A program made the translations under genes and the position numbers. Positions 34,287-43,681 of a stretch of DNA of 64,000 nt are shown piece after piece. Source of the stretch: Flavobacteriaceae bacterium R38 (lineage in GTDB: Bacteria; Bacteroidota; Bacteroidia; Flavobacteriales; Flavobacteriaceae); the NCBI GenBank assembly GCA_009901575.1, contig WXYP01000001.1, positions 496,001 through 560,000 on the forward strand, read 5' to 3'. The notes under the pieces are model-generated. The model saw nothing but the letters and a program-made list of their open reading frames with translations. It had not been told where the DNA came from and searched no databases. Numbering within the stretch: position 1 is the first letter of the stretch; each line of letters opens with the position of its first letter.

Positions 34287-35891
34287 TGATTTCTTAGTGG
34301 TTCTTTTAATAGCAAAAGCATATAAGACGATCAAAATAGAAATTAGAATAGCTATTCTTGCGATATAATCTCCATATATGACATAAAATGTTTTTTTAGT
34401 GTTTACAGAAATTGTTCCTTCAATACTCCCTTTTTTTCCGTAAGCTAAACTTTTTAAGATATCTCCTTTCTGATTTATAAGAGCAGAAATCCCTGTATTT
34501 GCACTTCTGGCTATACTACGCCTGGTTTCTATAGCTCTTAACCTGGCATAGCTTAAATGTTGCTTATGACCCTGAGATTCGTCCCACCAGGCATCATTTG
34601 TGATGATAGCCAGAAAATCGGCGTCTTTTTTTATATAACCTGTCACAAATTCGCCATAAATAGATTCATAGCAAATTACAGGAGCTGCTTTATACTTTTT
34701 GTCAGAAGATGTAAAAACAGCACGTTCTTTTTGTGTACTTCTTGCAGAAACAGTACCGCCTAGGTCCAACATTATATCACCCAATAAAGGTTCGAGTACA
34801 CTTCGAAAAGGAAAAGTTTCAACTCCAACGACTAACTTCGATTTAATATAGAATTGAGTGCTATCGGTTCTATTGATTAGTAGCGCCGCATTGTAAAAAT
34901 CTATCCAATTCCCTTTTGGTGTTTTATTTGCAAATTTATTAGGACGTTCTTCCTGGCGATAAAATCGGTATGAGGCAATCCCGGTTAAGACATTGGTATT
35001 AGGATATTCTCTCAATATTGACTGGAGTATTAGTTTTTCTTGTGAAAAGTTAAATTTATCTATTGGAGAATCTTCAGCTAAGGCGGTTTCGGGGGCAATT
35101 ATAAAATCAGTTTCCGGTTTTATGCTTTCTTGTGCTAATTTTATTAGCTCTGTTGCTGTTTTTGTATTTGTGTTTCCCTTTTTAAATTTTTCCAAATAAG
35201 GATCAACATTAGGTTGTAATAAAACTATATCAACGTGTTCTTTTGGTTCCTCATAATTAGTTAAAATGATATAAGAAGAAATAATAGGGATAGTGATTAT
35301 TAAAATATTCTTTGCAATTCCGGTTGATAGTGCTTTTTTGTTTTTGGTAGAGTGGTAATTTTCATAAACTTTAAAAAGGCCAATGTTAACAACCCAGATC
35401 CAAAGACTACCTCCAAATGTTCCTGTATACTCATACCATTGTATCCATGAAGTATATTCTGAAAAAGCATTTCCAAGATTGAGCCATGGCCATGAAAATG
35501 CCCAGTTTAAATGAAACTTTTCAAAAGCAATCCATATCAAAGGAAGGAAGAGCAAGTAAATTTTTTCCGGAAGCCGTCTTGCAACATGATGGTAAATAAG
35601 AAATACCAGGGCCATTAATAGCGAATTGACTAATATGGCGAAAAACATTCCAAAGGCAGTCGAATACCATAACCACCAGGTTGTGATAAAATTCCAAAGT
35701 AAAAAGCTTAAATATGCAGCAAGTAAAACTTTAACTCCTTTTCTTCTTTTATTACTAAGCCTTATTTTTTTTTCAGCAATGATTAATGGAACAAATGCAA
35801 CGAACAATAAAAGAGGAATTCCATAAATTGGCCAACCTGCTGCTAAAAGTAATCCGGTAACAGCAGCTAAAACTAGATTGTTTTTTTGCAT
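34266..35891 (-). CDS. lnt: Apolipoprotein N-acyltransferase
   Basis: Adds the third acyl chain to the N-terminal Cys of lipoproteins in the inner membrane. The 541-residue protein has six or so hydrophobic segments in residues 5-210 and again at the C-terminus. The nitrilase-like periplasmic domain carries the triad: Glu268 in IAPETALAED, Lys350 in YIKSKLVVG and Cys407 in VICYESIYGE. Spacing and length are as expected. Many lipoproteins in this window (Wza, GldI, the immunophilin fusion, the lipocalin-like protein) would be substrates. Its 3' end overlaps the last polysaccharide gene, convergently, by 21 nt. Confidence 0.93.
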   Translation of the reverse strand: MQKNNLVLAAVTGLLLAAGWPIYGIPLLLFVAFVPLIIAEKKIRLSNKRRKGVKVLLAAYLSFLLWNFITTWWLWYSTAFGMFFAILVNSLLMALVFLIYHHVARRLPEKIYLLFLPLIWIAFEKFHLNWAFSWPWLNLGNAFSEYTSWIQWYEYTGTFGGSLWIWVVNIGLFKVYENYHSTKNKKALSTGIAKNILIITIPIISSYIILTNYEEPKEHVDIVLLQPNVDPYLEKFKKGNTNTKTATELIKLAQESIKPETDFIIAPETALAEDSPIDKFNFSQEKLILQSILREYPNTNVLTGIASYRFYRQEERPNKFANKTPKGNWIDFYNAALLINRTDSTQFYIKSKLVVGVETFPFRSVLEPLLGDIMLDLGGTVSARSTQKERAVFTSSDKKYKAAPVICYESIYGEFVTGYIKKDADFLAIITNDAWWDESQGHKQHLSYARLRAIETRRSIARSANTGISALINQKGDILKSLAYGKKGSIEGTISVNTKKTFYVIYGDYIARIAILISILIVLYAFAIKRTTKKSSLPPVK

Positions 35892-36050
35892 AGTAAACTG
35901 ATATTATTGTTAATTATTGGCTTTGTGCAGTAAAAATAGAAATAGAACGACAGAAAACAATAAAACACGTATATATTAACTTTTAAATAAGTATGCTTAG
36001 CGTAAATTTTTATATTCGCATTATTATTCCAACCTAATACAAATGATCAG

Positions 36051-36821
36051 ATGAAAAAGCAAATTCCGAATTTAATTACCCTTCTTAATTTGCTTTGTGG
36101 TTGTATAGCTGTTGTTTTTGCCGCTTCAAATCAATTGCATATTGCTGCTGCATTTGTTTTTTTAGGAATTCTTTTTGACTTCTTTGACGGATTTGCAGCA
36201 CGTATGTTGGATGTTAAAAGTGAACTGGGACTTCAATTGGATTCTCTTGCAGATATGGTAACTTCCGGAGTTGTGCCGGGTTTGGTTATGTTTCAAATGT
36301 TATCGTCTTTATATCTTGAGGATAATACTGGAATAACAATAAACCTGGAAACCATTTCTTTGAAATTATGGGAACAAGAAGACTTTCGCGTACTTCCTTT
36401 TTTAGGATTTTTAATTACGCTTGGATCTGGTTACAGGCTGGCAAAATTTAATATAGATGAAAATCAAACTTCTTCCTTTATTGGCTTACCAACTCCTGCA
36501 AATACAATACTAATACTATCGTTGCCTTTAATCTTGAAATATCAGGAATTTGATCAAATCAATATGATTATTCAAAACAAATGGTTTTTAATTGGATTAA
36601 CAATATTGAGTGCTATTTTAATGAATGCTAATATTGCATTGTTTGCACTTAAGTTTAAAAACTTCAGTTTTAAAGGAAATGAAATTCGTTATATATTTTT
36701 AATAAGTAGTATAGTATTGCTGGTATTTTTGAAATTTTTAGCCATTCCAATTATCATACTGTTATATATAAGTTTATCAGTACTAAATAAGAATATAGGT
36801 AATAAAAGAAAGGAAGCTTAA
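36051..36821 (+). CDS. pssA: CDP-diacylglycerol-serine O-phosphatidyltransferase
   Basis: Makes phosphatidylserine, precursor of phosphatidylethanolamine, from CDP-diacylglycerol and serine. The 256-residue membrane protein has the CDP-alcohol phosphatidyltransferase signature [29 protein letters not shown] (shown here only as landmarks: DFFDG near residue 43, RMLD, and [11 protein letters not shown] near residue 60), with the spaced aspartates that bind metal and CDP. Seven or eight hydrophobic segments follow. It is the type II subgroup, of usual length. It is flanked by a 159-nt gap after lnt and converges on lptB with a 4-nt overlap. Confidence 0.93.
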   Translation: MKKQIPNLITLLNLLCGCIAVVFAASNQLHIAAAFVFLGILFDFFDGFAARMLDVKSELGLQLDSLADMVTSGVVPGLVMFQMLSSLYLEDNTGITINLETISLKLWEQEDFRVLPFLGFLITLGSGYRLAKFNIDENQTSSFIGLPTPANTILILSLPLILKYQEFDQINMIIQNKWFLIGLTILSAILMNANIALFALKFKNFSFKGNEIRYIFLISSIVLLVFLKFLAIPIIILLYISLSVLNKNIGNKRKEA

Positions 36822-37558
36822 AAGTCTAATTTTTTCTTTCTAAGCTCAAAGTTTTGACCTAAATAAACCTTTCTAACTATTTCATCGGCAGCTAATTCTT
36901 CAGGCTCTCCAGCTTTTAAAATATTTCCTTCAAACATTAAATAAGAGCGTTCTGTAATGGCTAAAGTTTCCTGAACATTATGATCTGTAATCAAAATTCC
37001 AATATTCTTGTCTTTAAGTTGAGCAACTATACGTTGAATATCTTCAACAGCTACAGGATCTACACCTGCAAATGGTTCGTCTAACAGGATAAATTTAGGA
37101 TCTGTTGCGAGAGCACGTGCAATTTCTGTCCTTCTTCTTTCTCCACCGGAAAGAAGATCACCTCGGTTTTTTCTAATATGATTGAGTCCGAACTCTTCAA
37201 TCAAAGATTCCATTTTCATGTATTGCTCTTTCTTGGAAAGTTTAGTGAGTTGCAGAACACTTAAAATATTATCTTCAATACTTAATTTTCTAAAGACAGA
37301 AGCTTCTTGTGCCAAATAACCTATTCCGTTCTGGGCTCTCTTGTACATTGGGAATTTTGTGATTTCCATGTCATCCAGAAAAATCTTTCCCCCATTAGGT
37401 TTAATTAGCCCTACAATCATATAAAAGGAAGTGGTTTTTCCTGCTCCGTTAGGGCCCAGAAGACCGACTATTTCTCCTCGATTGACTTCAAGAGAAATTC
37501 CTTTTACTACTTGTCGTCCTTTATAGGACTTCATTATTTGATCTGCTCTTAGCTTCAT
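36818..37558 (-). CDS. lptB: LPS export ABC transporter ATPase LptB
   Basis: ATPase that drives LptFG to extract LPS from the inner membrane. The 246-residue protein has Walker [14 protein letters not shown] near residue 36, Q-loop in [12 protein letters not shown], signature [16 protein letters not shown] near residue 138, Walker [14 protein letters not shown], and [10 protein letters not shown] as H-loop. [11 protein letters not shown] and [12 protein letters not shown] are specific to LptB among ABC ATPases. It is in the minus-strand group kpsF-tatC-AhpD-like-lptB, separated from the previous gene by 88 nt, and its stop overlaps pssA. Confidence 0.94.
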   Translation of the reverse strand: MKLRADQIMKSYKGRQVVKGISLEVNRGEIVGLLGPNGAGKTTSFYMIVGLIKPNGGKIFLDDMEITKFPMYKRAQNGIGYLAQEASVFRKLSIEDNILSVLQLTKLSKKEQYMKMESLIEEFGLNHIRKNRGDLLSGGERRRTEIARALATDPKFILLDEPFAGVDPVAVEDIQRIVAQLKDKNIGILITDHNVQETLAITERSYLMFEGNILKAGEPEELAADEIVRKVYLGQNFELRKKKLDF

Positions 37559-37646
37559 TATCAGAATTCAAGATGTTAAAAATAGAAAAACAAAATGATT
37601 GTTTTTTTAATTCACAGTCTATTTATAATTTATTTAACCCCTAAAA

Positions 37647-38006
37647 TTAATCAGAGTTTTTTGAGTTGGCTTCGAGAGCATCCCAAAACTCATAAGCTCT
37701 TCTTAGATGCGGAATTACAATTGTCCCTCCAACTAAAGTGGCAATCCCCATAGATTCCATTACCTCTTCACGTGATAATCCAATCTCATGACAGGTTTCT
37801 AAATGATATTTGATACAATCATCACAGCGCAAAACTGCAGAAGCTACCAAACCAAGTAATTCTTTAGTCTTTACGTCTAAAGCCCCTGCCATATAAGCAT
37901 TAGTGTCCAGGTTGAAAATTCTTTTAATAATTTTATTGTTATCGTCCAGAATTCTTTTATTCATCCTGGAACGGTAATCGTCAAATTCTTTAACTAAATC
38001 ACTCAT
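37647..38006 (-). CDS. Carboxymuconolactone decarboxylase / AhpD-like protein
   Basis: A 119-residue protein of the AhpD-like superfamily. The core helix pair has VLRCDDCIKYHLETCHEIGLSREE in outline, with the CxxC redox pair and a following His (CDDCIKYH), near residue 80. AhpD-type proteins reduce partners through the CxxC; other members are decarboxylases without it. The CxxC favours a thiol-redox role. Its start overlaps tatC by 8 nt, so it is made together with the twin-arginine translocase subunit, for reasons not known to me. The length is normal for the small group. Confidence 0.86.
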   Translation of the reverse strand: MSDLVKEFDDYRSRMNKRILDDNNKIIKRIFNLDTNAYMAGALDVKTKELLGLVASAVLRCDDCIKYHLETCHEIGLSREEVMESMGIATLVGGTIVIPHLRRAYEFWDALEANSKNSD

Positions 38007-38823
38007 CTTCTTTTAATTTTTTTTCTTGTCGTTTAATTACAATTCGAGATACACGAATACTTACCTGATATAAGATTAAAATAGGAATAGCCACTACCAC
38101 TTGGCTGGTAACATCGGGAGGTGTAATGATGGCCGATAAAATAAGAACGATTACCAAAGCAAACTTTCTGTATTTTTTTAGAAATTCCGGCGTCACTAAT
38201 CCCATTTTTGTCAAAAAGTAAATAAGAATAGGAAGCTCAAAAATTAAACCTGCTGCTATTACCGATGCTCTGATAGTTGATATGTAAGAGCCAATATCTA
38301 TGTCATTATGAATTGCTGCACTTACTTGGTAGCTCCCAAGAAAATTGATAGATAATGGGGCTATGATATAGTACCCAAAAAGAACTCCTATGAAAAATAG
38401 AAAAGACGCTATAAAAATAAATCCTTTAGAACTTTTGCGTTCTTTTTCATAGAGACCAGGGCTAATAAACTTCCATAATTCATATAAAATATAAGGGAAA
38501 GCAATAATGAATCCGGCCCAGATGGAAGTCCATATATGAGCAGAAAATTGCCCGGCCATGGTACGACTCTGTATTTCAAAAGGAATTTCTCCTGTACAGA
38601 ATGTTTCATCAAAACCTAAGGATTTGGAAATATTACAGAAGAATTCATAAGTGAAAAAATCAGATTTCTTTGGTCCAAGAAGGATAGTATCAAAAATGAA
38701 TGACTTTGCAAAAAAAGCACCAATTCCAACAATAACAACTGCCAGAGTAGATCGAATAAGATGCCATCTTAAATCTTCTAAATGATCTAAAAATGACATC
38801 TCCTGTACTTGCTTTTTTGCCAT
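37999..38823 (-). CDS. tatC: Sec-independent protein translocase TatC
   Basis: Receptor and core subunit of the twin-arginine translocase for folded proteins. The 274-residue membrane protein starts MAKKQVQEMSFLDHLEDLRWHLIRS in outline, with the FLDHLEDLR family motif near residue 10, and has six hydrophobic segments. Further marks are PYILYELWKFISPGLYEKERK near residue 110 and FELPILIYFLTKMGLVT. A Bacteroidota-type insertion (residues 45-85 with FCNISKSLGFDETFC) lies in the first periplasmic loop. The ATG overlaps the stop codon of the isomerase gene by one base. No tatA gene lies in the window. Confidence 0.94.
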   Translation of the reverse strand: MAKKQVQEMSFLDHLEDLRWHLIRSTLAVVIVGIGAFFAKSFIFDTILLGPKKSDFFTYEFFCNISKSLGFDETFCTGEIPFEIQSRTMAGQFSAHIWTSIWAGFIIAFPYILYELWKFISPGLYEKERKSSKGFIFIASFLFFIGVLFGYYIIAPLSINFLGSYQVSAAIHNDIDIGSYISTIRASVIAAGLIFELPILIYFLTKMGLVTPEFLKKYRKFALVIVLILSAIITPPDVTSQVVVAIPILILYQVSIRVSRIVIKRQEKKLKEDE

Positions 38824-39788
38824 TAGATAATTCCTTCTTTAATTAAATCATGTAAATGAATAATCCCGGCATACTTACCATTTTCTTCCACCAGTAGCTG
38901 TGTAATTTCATTTGCTTCCATCATTTCCAAAGCATCAACAGCCATAGCATTTGCTTCTATTCGTTTCGGGTTAGAACTCATGATATCTTTAGCCTTCAAT
39001 TCGCTTATATTATCATGAGCATTTAACATACGCCTGATATCCCCATCAGTAACCACACCAAGAATTTTTTCATCTTCAATAACAGCCGTTACTCCAAGCA
39101 TTTTTTCTGAAATTTCTACAATAGCTTGTTTTACACTGGTTTCTGGTGTTATTAAAGGTTTATTATTATTTGAAGAGATATCACTTACTCTTAAATATAA
39201 TTTCTTACCCAATGCGCCTCCTGGATGGTATTTAGCAAAATCCTTGCTGCTAAATCCTTTCATTTCCAATAGACAAACAGCCAAAGCATCACCTATTACC
39301 AATTGTGCAGTTGTACTGGTAGTAGGAGCGAGGTTATTTGGGCAGGCTTCTTTTTCAACAAATGAATTTAAAGTGAAATTGGCTTGTTGCCCTAAGAAAG
39401 AATTTTTATTTGCTGTAATGGCTATAAGTTTGTTACCTCCGTTTTTTATAAGAGGAACCAGGACTTTAATTTCCGGGGTATTTCCACTTTTGGAAATACA
39501 AATAACTACATCATTAGATTGTATAGTCCCTAAATCACCATGAATAGCATCTGCAGCGTGCATAAAAATCGAAGGGGTTCCTGTAGAATTAAGAGTTGCT
39601 ACTATTTTTGTGGCAATAACAGCACTTTTACCTATACCTGTAATGACAACCCTACCTTTAGAATTGTAGATGTATTCTACAGTTTCTGAAAAGTCTTTAT
39701 CTACTAAAGGAATGAGATTTTTAATAGCGTTGGCCTCTATTTCTATTACTTTTTTAGCAATGTCAATAATCGGAGTTTGATCGCTCAA
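38823..39788 (-). CDS. kdsD: KpsF/KdsD-type arabinose-5-phosphate isomerase
   Basis: Interconverts ribulose 5-phosphate and arabinose 5-phosphate, the first step towards Kdo for LPS. The 321-residue protein has an N-terminal SIS domain (GRVVITGIGKSAVIATKI, STGTPSIFMHAADAIHGDLG, ISKSGNTPEIKVL) and two C-terminal CBS domains (residues about 200-320; MLGVTAVIEDEKILGVVTDGDIRR). The start is TTG at 39788, since no ATG or GTG lies between the upstream stop and the conserved first residues. A -7 element (39843-39850) lies about 55 nt upstream. First gene of the tatC group; its product fits the LPS and LptB context. Confidence 0.92.
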   Translation of the reverse strand: MSDQTPIIDIAKKVIEIEANAIKNLIPLVDKDFSETVEYIYNSKGRVVITGIGKSAVIATKIVATLNSTGTPSIFMHAADAIHGDLGTIQSNDVVICISKSGNTPEIKVLVPLIKNGGNKLIAITANKNSFLGQQANFTLNSFVEKEACPNNLAPTTSTTAQLVIGDALAVCLLEMKGFSSKDFAKYHPGGALGKKLYLRVSDISSNNNKPLITPETSVKQAIVEISEKMLGVTAVIEDEKILGVVTDGDIRRMLNAHDNISELKAKDIMSSNPKRIEANAMAVDALEMMEANEITQLLVEENGKYAGIIHLHDLIKEGII

Positions 39789-39806
39789 AATTTCTGTTTT
39801 TTGTTT

Positions 39807-39835
39807 TTGTATAATTAAAGATTATGTTATCTTTA
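39807..39835 (+). promoter_or_regulatory. Putative recQ promoter
   Basis: TTG (39807-39809), 18-nt spacer, and TATCTTTA (39828-39835), which fits TAnnTTTG in seven of eight positions. The recQ ATG is 37 nt further on. It overlaps the leader of the divergent isomerase gene. Confidence 0.45.
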
Positions 39836-39842
39836 GTTAGTG

Positions 39843-39850
39843 CAAATGTA
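39843..39850 (-). promoter_or_regulatory. -7 element for the kdsD-tatC-lptB group
   Basis: On the minus strand TACATTTG (39850-39843) is an exact TAnnTTTG match. No TTG is present at the usual upstream distance. It would give a leader of about 48 nt before the TTG start codon at 39788. Confidence 0.4.
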
Positions 39851-39872
39851 TGTAAAATAGTAAAACGAAAGA

Positions 39873-42074
39873 ATGAGTTTAGTTGAAATTGACTTACAGG
39901 CATCATTAAAACAATATTTCGGATTTAGCCAGTTTAAAGGATTACAGGAAGAGGTAATTAAAAGCATTGTAAATAACGATAATACTTTTGTTATTATGCC
40001 AACCGGGGGAGGGAAATCTCTTTGTTATCAGCTTCCTGCATTAATAAAAGACGGTACAGCTATAGTCGTATCTCCATTAATTGCCTTGATGAAAAATCAG
40101 GTAGATGCAATACGAGGAATTTCAGATAATGATGGGATTGCTCATGTTTTAAATTCTTCCCTCAATAAAACTGAAGTAAAAAGGGTAATGAGTGATATCA
40201 GATCGGGTGTTACCAAATTACTTTATGTAGCTCCGGAATCTCTTACGAAGGAAGAGTATGTTGAGTTTTTAAGATCTGTCAGTATTTCATTTGTAGCTAT
40301 AGATGAAGCTCACTGTATTTCAGAATGGGGGCATGATTTCAGACCGGAATACAGAAATCTTCGCACCATAATAAAACGTCTTGGAGGTGATATCCCGGTG
40401 ATCGCTTTAACAGCAACAGCAACTCCTAAAGTTCAGGACGACATCCTTAAAAATTTGGGAGTAACTAATGCCAATACGTTTAAAGCCTCTTTTAACAGAC
40501 CTAATCTATTTTATGAAGTACGGCCTAAGACTAAAAATGTAGATGTAGATATTATTCGTTTTATAAAGCAAAACCAGGGAAAGTCTGGGATTGTTTATTG
40601 TTTAAGCAGAAAGCGAGTAGAAGAATTGGCTCAGACATTACAGGTAAATGGTATTAGCGCAGTACCGTATCACGCTGGTCTGGATGCTAAAACACGATCA
40701 AAGCATCAGGATATGTTTCTTATGGAAGATGTCGATGTAGTAGTTGCTACAATAGCTTTCGGAATGGGGATAGACAAACCGGATGTTCGTTTTGTAATAC
40801 ATCATGATATCCCTAAAAGTATTGAGAGTTATTATCAGGAAACCGGAAGAGCAGGAAGAGATGGAGGAGAAGGGCATTGTTTAGCTTTTTACGCTTATAA
40901 GGACATTGAAAAGCTGGAAAAATTTATGTCTGGAAAACCTGTTGCCGAACAGGAAATAGGACATGCACTTTTACAGGAAATAGTGGCTTATGCAGAAACT
41001 TCTATCTCCAGAAGGAAATTTATTTTACATTATTTCGGGGAAGAGTTTGATGAGAAAACCGGTGAAGGCGGGGATATGGACGATAATGTCCGCAACCCTA
41101 AAAAACAAGTAGAGGCTAAAGACGACCTTGAAAAATTACTGACGGTTGTAAGAGATACGAAACAAAAGTTTAAGTCAAAAGAAATAGTTAATGCTTTGAT
41201 TGGAAAAGTTAATGCATTAATTAAATCGCATAAAACAGATGAACGTCCGTTTTTTGGAATCGGGAAAGATAAAGAGGGACGTCATTGGATGGCCTTGATA
41301 AGACAAGCTTTAGTAGCCAAATTGCTTAAAAAGGAGATAGAAACTTATGGAGTTCTCTTTTTAACCAAAGCAGGAGAGGCATTTTTAGAAAGTCCTCAGT
41401 CTTTTATGATGACAGAAGATCATGTTTTTGATGAAGATAATGACGACGGAATTATTACGGCTGGTAAATCCGGAGGAGGGGCAGCAGATGAGAATTTGTT
41501 AAAAGCGCTTAAAGATCTTAGAAAAAGAGAAGCAAAATCTTTTGGAGTACCTCCTTTTGTCGTTTTTCAGGATCCGTCTTTAGATGATATGGCTTTAAAG
41601 TATCCTATCAACATGGCAGAACTGATTAATGTACATGGTGTAGGTGAAGGAAAGGCAAAAAAATATGGAAAACCATTTGTGGCACTTATTGCTAAGTATG
41701 TAGAAGAAAACGATATACTAAGACCAGACGATTTGGTTGTCAAAAGTACAGGAACCAATTCTGCTCTAAAGCTTTATATTATTCAAAGTGTAGACAGAAA
41801 GCTACCTTTAGATGATATTGCAGCTGCTAAAGGACTTGAAATGCCTGATTTTATTAAAGAAATGGAACAGATTGTCTTTAGTGGCACAAAGCTAAATATA
41901 AATTATTGGGTTGACGAAATTTTAGATGAAGATCAACAAGAAGAACTTCATGAATATTTCCTGGAAGCCGAAAATGATAAGATCTCAACCGCTATAGAAG
42001 AGTTTGACGGTGATTATGAAGATGAAGAAATTCGCTTATACCGAATTAAATTTATCAGTGAAGTTGCTAATTAA
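39873..42074 (+). CDS. recQ: RecQ family ATP-dependent DNA helicase
   Basis: 3'-5' DNA helicase for recombination and repair. Of 733 residues, the helicase core has Walker A PTGGGKS at 43-49, DEAH at 144-147, ALTATATPKV, and motif VI YYQETGRAGRDG near residue 325. An RQC region follows from about residue 370 and an HRDC domain at about 540-610. The RQC zinc-binding part, which in E. coli RecQ has four cysteines, reads SRRKFILHYFGEEF, then an acidic loop (GEGGDMDDNVRNPKK), with no cysteine at all. The C-terminal 100 residues are acidic and specific to this branch. Of usual size for Bacteroidota. Confidence 0.94.
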   Translation: MSLVEIDLQASLKQYFGFSQFKGLQEEVIKSIVNNDNTFVIMPTGGGKSLCYQLPALIKDGTAIVVSPLIALMKNQVDAIRGISDNDGIAHVLNSSLNKTEVKRVMSDIRSGVTKLLYVAPESLTKEEYVEFLRSVSISFVAIDEAHCISEWGHDFRPEYRNLRTIIKRLGGDIPVIALTATATPKVQDDILKNLGVTNANTFKASFNRPNLFYEVRPKTKNVDVDIIRFIKQNQGKSGIVYCLSRKRVEELAQTLQVNGISAVPYHAGLDAKTRSKHQDMFLMEDVDVVVATIAFGMGIDKPDVRFVIHHDIPKSIESYYQETGRAGRDGGEGHCLAFYAYKDIEKLEKFMSGKPVAEQEIGHALLQEIVAYAETSISRRKFILHYFGEEFDEKTGEGGDMDDNVRNPKKQVEAKDDLEKLLTVVRDTKQKFKSKEIVNALIGKVNALIKSHKTDERPFFGIGKDKEGRHWMALIRQALVAKLLKKEIETYGVLFLTKAGEAFLESPQSFMMTEDHVFDEDNDDGIITAGKSGGGAADENLLKALKDLRKREAKSFGVPPFVVFQDPSLDDMALKYPINMAELINVHGVGEGKAKKYGKPFVALIAKYVEENDILRPDDLVVKSTGTNSALKLYIIQSVDRKLPLDDIAAAKGLEMPDFIKEMEQIVFSGTKLNINYWVDEILDEDQQEELHEYFLEAENDKISTAIEEFDGDYEDEEIRLYRIKFISEVAN

Positions 42075-42447
42075 TTCTTTTATCTAATGTCATTTCTGTG
42101 AAAACAGGAGTCTATTTCAAGAGAACTAATCATGTTATTTTAAAAAGCATTTTGCATCAAAAACTGATCTTCAAAATAATATAATTATTCCTGGTGCAGA
42201 AGCGATTACAAATTTTTTAAAAATCGCTATTTTATTATAGGTTCAATATTAATTCCATTCCGTTTAACTCAGATACTATAAGATCGGGAACCGGATGACC
42301 TTCCTGAAAACTGAAAAGGTTTTACCATCCTGTATACAGAAATAAAAAAGCAGTAAAAAAGTGAACAGACAATTCTAAGATAGATAAGTTGACGAGATGG
42401 ATTCATTTCATATTGAGAAAATGAAACAAGCTGGAATTTGTTACAAA
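42075..42447. other. Gene-free stretch after recQ
   Basis: About 370 bases between the recQ stop and a bidirectional terminator. All frames on both strands are broken by stops at short intervals. Short codon-like runs can be read on the plus strand (for example MDSFHIEKMKQAGICYK near 42398), so it may be the decayed end of an old gene, but I can name no family. No RNA gene or repeat was recognised. Confidence 0.4.
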
Positions 42448-42480
42448 TAAAAAACTCATCAAATCTGATGAGTTTTTTAT
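42448..42480. terminator. Bidirectional intrinsic terminator
   Basis: AAAACTCATCA (42451-42461), loop AATC and TGATGAGTTTT (42466-42476) form a perfect 11-bp stem, with a T run on the right and an A run on the left. It can end transcripts of both recQ and the convergent immunophilin gene, 19 nt from the latter's stop codon. Confidence 0.8.
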
Positions 42481-42498
42481 TGTGATATTGATGATATT

Positions 42499-43623
42499 TT
42501 ATTGAATACTAACAATTTCTAAGTCAAATACTAAATCTGAATTCCCTGGAATCGGACCATAATCTGCTTCTCCGTAACCCAGGTGAGGAGGAATAAAGAG
42601 TCGTATTTTATCCCCAATTTTCATTAATTGTAATCCTTCTCTAAAACCTGGAATTAATTGAGCATCTGGGCTATAATCCATAGAAACCGGGCTGTAACGC
42701 CTTGCATCTTTTCTTCTTTGATCAAATTTACCATGATCTTTAGCTACACTTTCTATATTGCTGTCAAATAAATTTCCATCAGTAAAATATCCTGCGTAAT
42801 TCACTAAAACTTTATTTCCTGTTTTTGGCTTTTCACCATCTCCTTCTTTGGTAAATAAGATTTTTAATCCGGAAGGTAATTCTTTTGCTTCTTCTTTCTG
42901 AGTACTAAATTCTCCAACTAACTTCTCAGTAACTGCTTTTAGCCTGGCGATTCTTTCTTCTTCTCTTTTAGTAATACCTTCAAAATAATCAGTCATTACA
43001 CGTACAGCATCAAAAGCTTTAGCATCTTTTCCCTGACGTACAATTTTTACAGTATTGATAACTACATCATCAACAGGCTTATTTCTTAGATTTCCTTCAA
43101 TTTTTGTTTCAATATTAGCTATGGTATCAACAACTTCCATACCTTGAACTACTTTTCCGAAAACAGAATACCCTCCGTTTAAAGATGGATAATCCTGGTG
43201 AGTGATGAAAAACTGAGATCCATTAGTATCAGGACCAGCATTTGCCATAGAGATCACACCACGATCATGAACTAAACTGTCTACAATTTCATTATCGAAA
43301 CGATACCCGGGTGTTCCGGCACCAGTACCGGTTGGATCTCCGCCCTGGATCATAAAATCCTTAATTACTCTATGGAAAATAACGCCTTCATAATATTTTT
43401 TACCTTTTAAGCTATCACTTACAAAAGGACTGGTTCCTTCTGCCAGAGTAATAAAATTTGCAACAGTGACTGGAGTAGCGTCTTGAGTGAATTTAATAAC
43501 TATATTTCCTTTATTGGTTTGTATATCTACAAAAAGGCCATTACCTAGCTCTCTGTAATTTGTAGACTTACAACTGACTAATAGTGTAATTAAAATTAAG
43601 GATAAAAGTTTTATACGTTTCAT
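42499..43623 (-). CDS. Cyclophilin-FKBP fusion lipoprotein (dual immunophilin)
   Basis: Peptidyl-prolyl isomerase with two unrelated catalytic domains on one chain of 374 residues. The lipobox LLVSC gives lipidated Cys18. The cyclophilin domain (about 30-195) has FHRVIKDFMIQGGDPTGTG, SMANAGPDTNGSQFFIT with the catalytic-site residues, and YSVFGKVVQGMEVVD. A charged helical linker (about 200-250) leads to an FKBP domain (about 255-374) with NYAGYFTDGNLFDSN, LIPGFREGLQLMKIGDK and IPPHLGYGEADYGPIPGN. It should fold proteins in the periplasm or at the outer membrane. Next gene upstream on the strand is gldI, also FKBP-like. Confidence 0.9.
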   Translation of the reverse strand: MKRIKLLSLILITLLVSCKSTNYRELGNGLFVDIQTNKGNIVIKFTQDATPVTVANFITLAEGTSPFVSDSLKGKKYYEGVIFHRVIKDFMIQGGDPTGTGAGTPGYRFDNEIVDSLVHDRGVISMANAGPDTNGSQFFITHQDYPSLNGGYSVFGKVVQGMEVVDTIANIETKIEGNLRNKPVDDVVINTVKIVRQGKDAKAFDAVRVMTDYFEGITKREEERIARLKAVTEKLVGEFSTQKEEAKELPSGLKILFTKEGDGEKPKTGNKVLVNYAGYFTDGNLFDSNIESVAKDHGKFDQRRKDARRYSPVSMDYSPDAQLIPGFREGLQLMKIGDKIRLFIPPHLGYGEADYGPIPGNSDLVFDLEIVSIQ

Positions 43624-43681
43624 TGTGGTATTATTTGATCAAATAGATTAATTCTAAATATTTAATGTTTCTGTGGATGAG

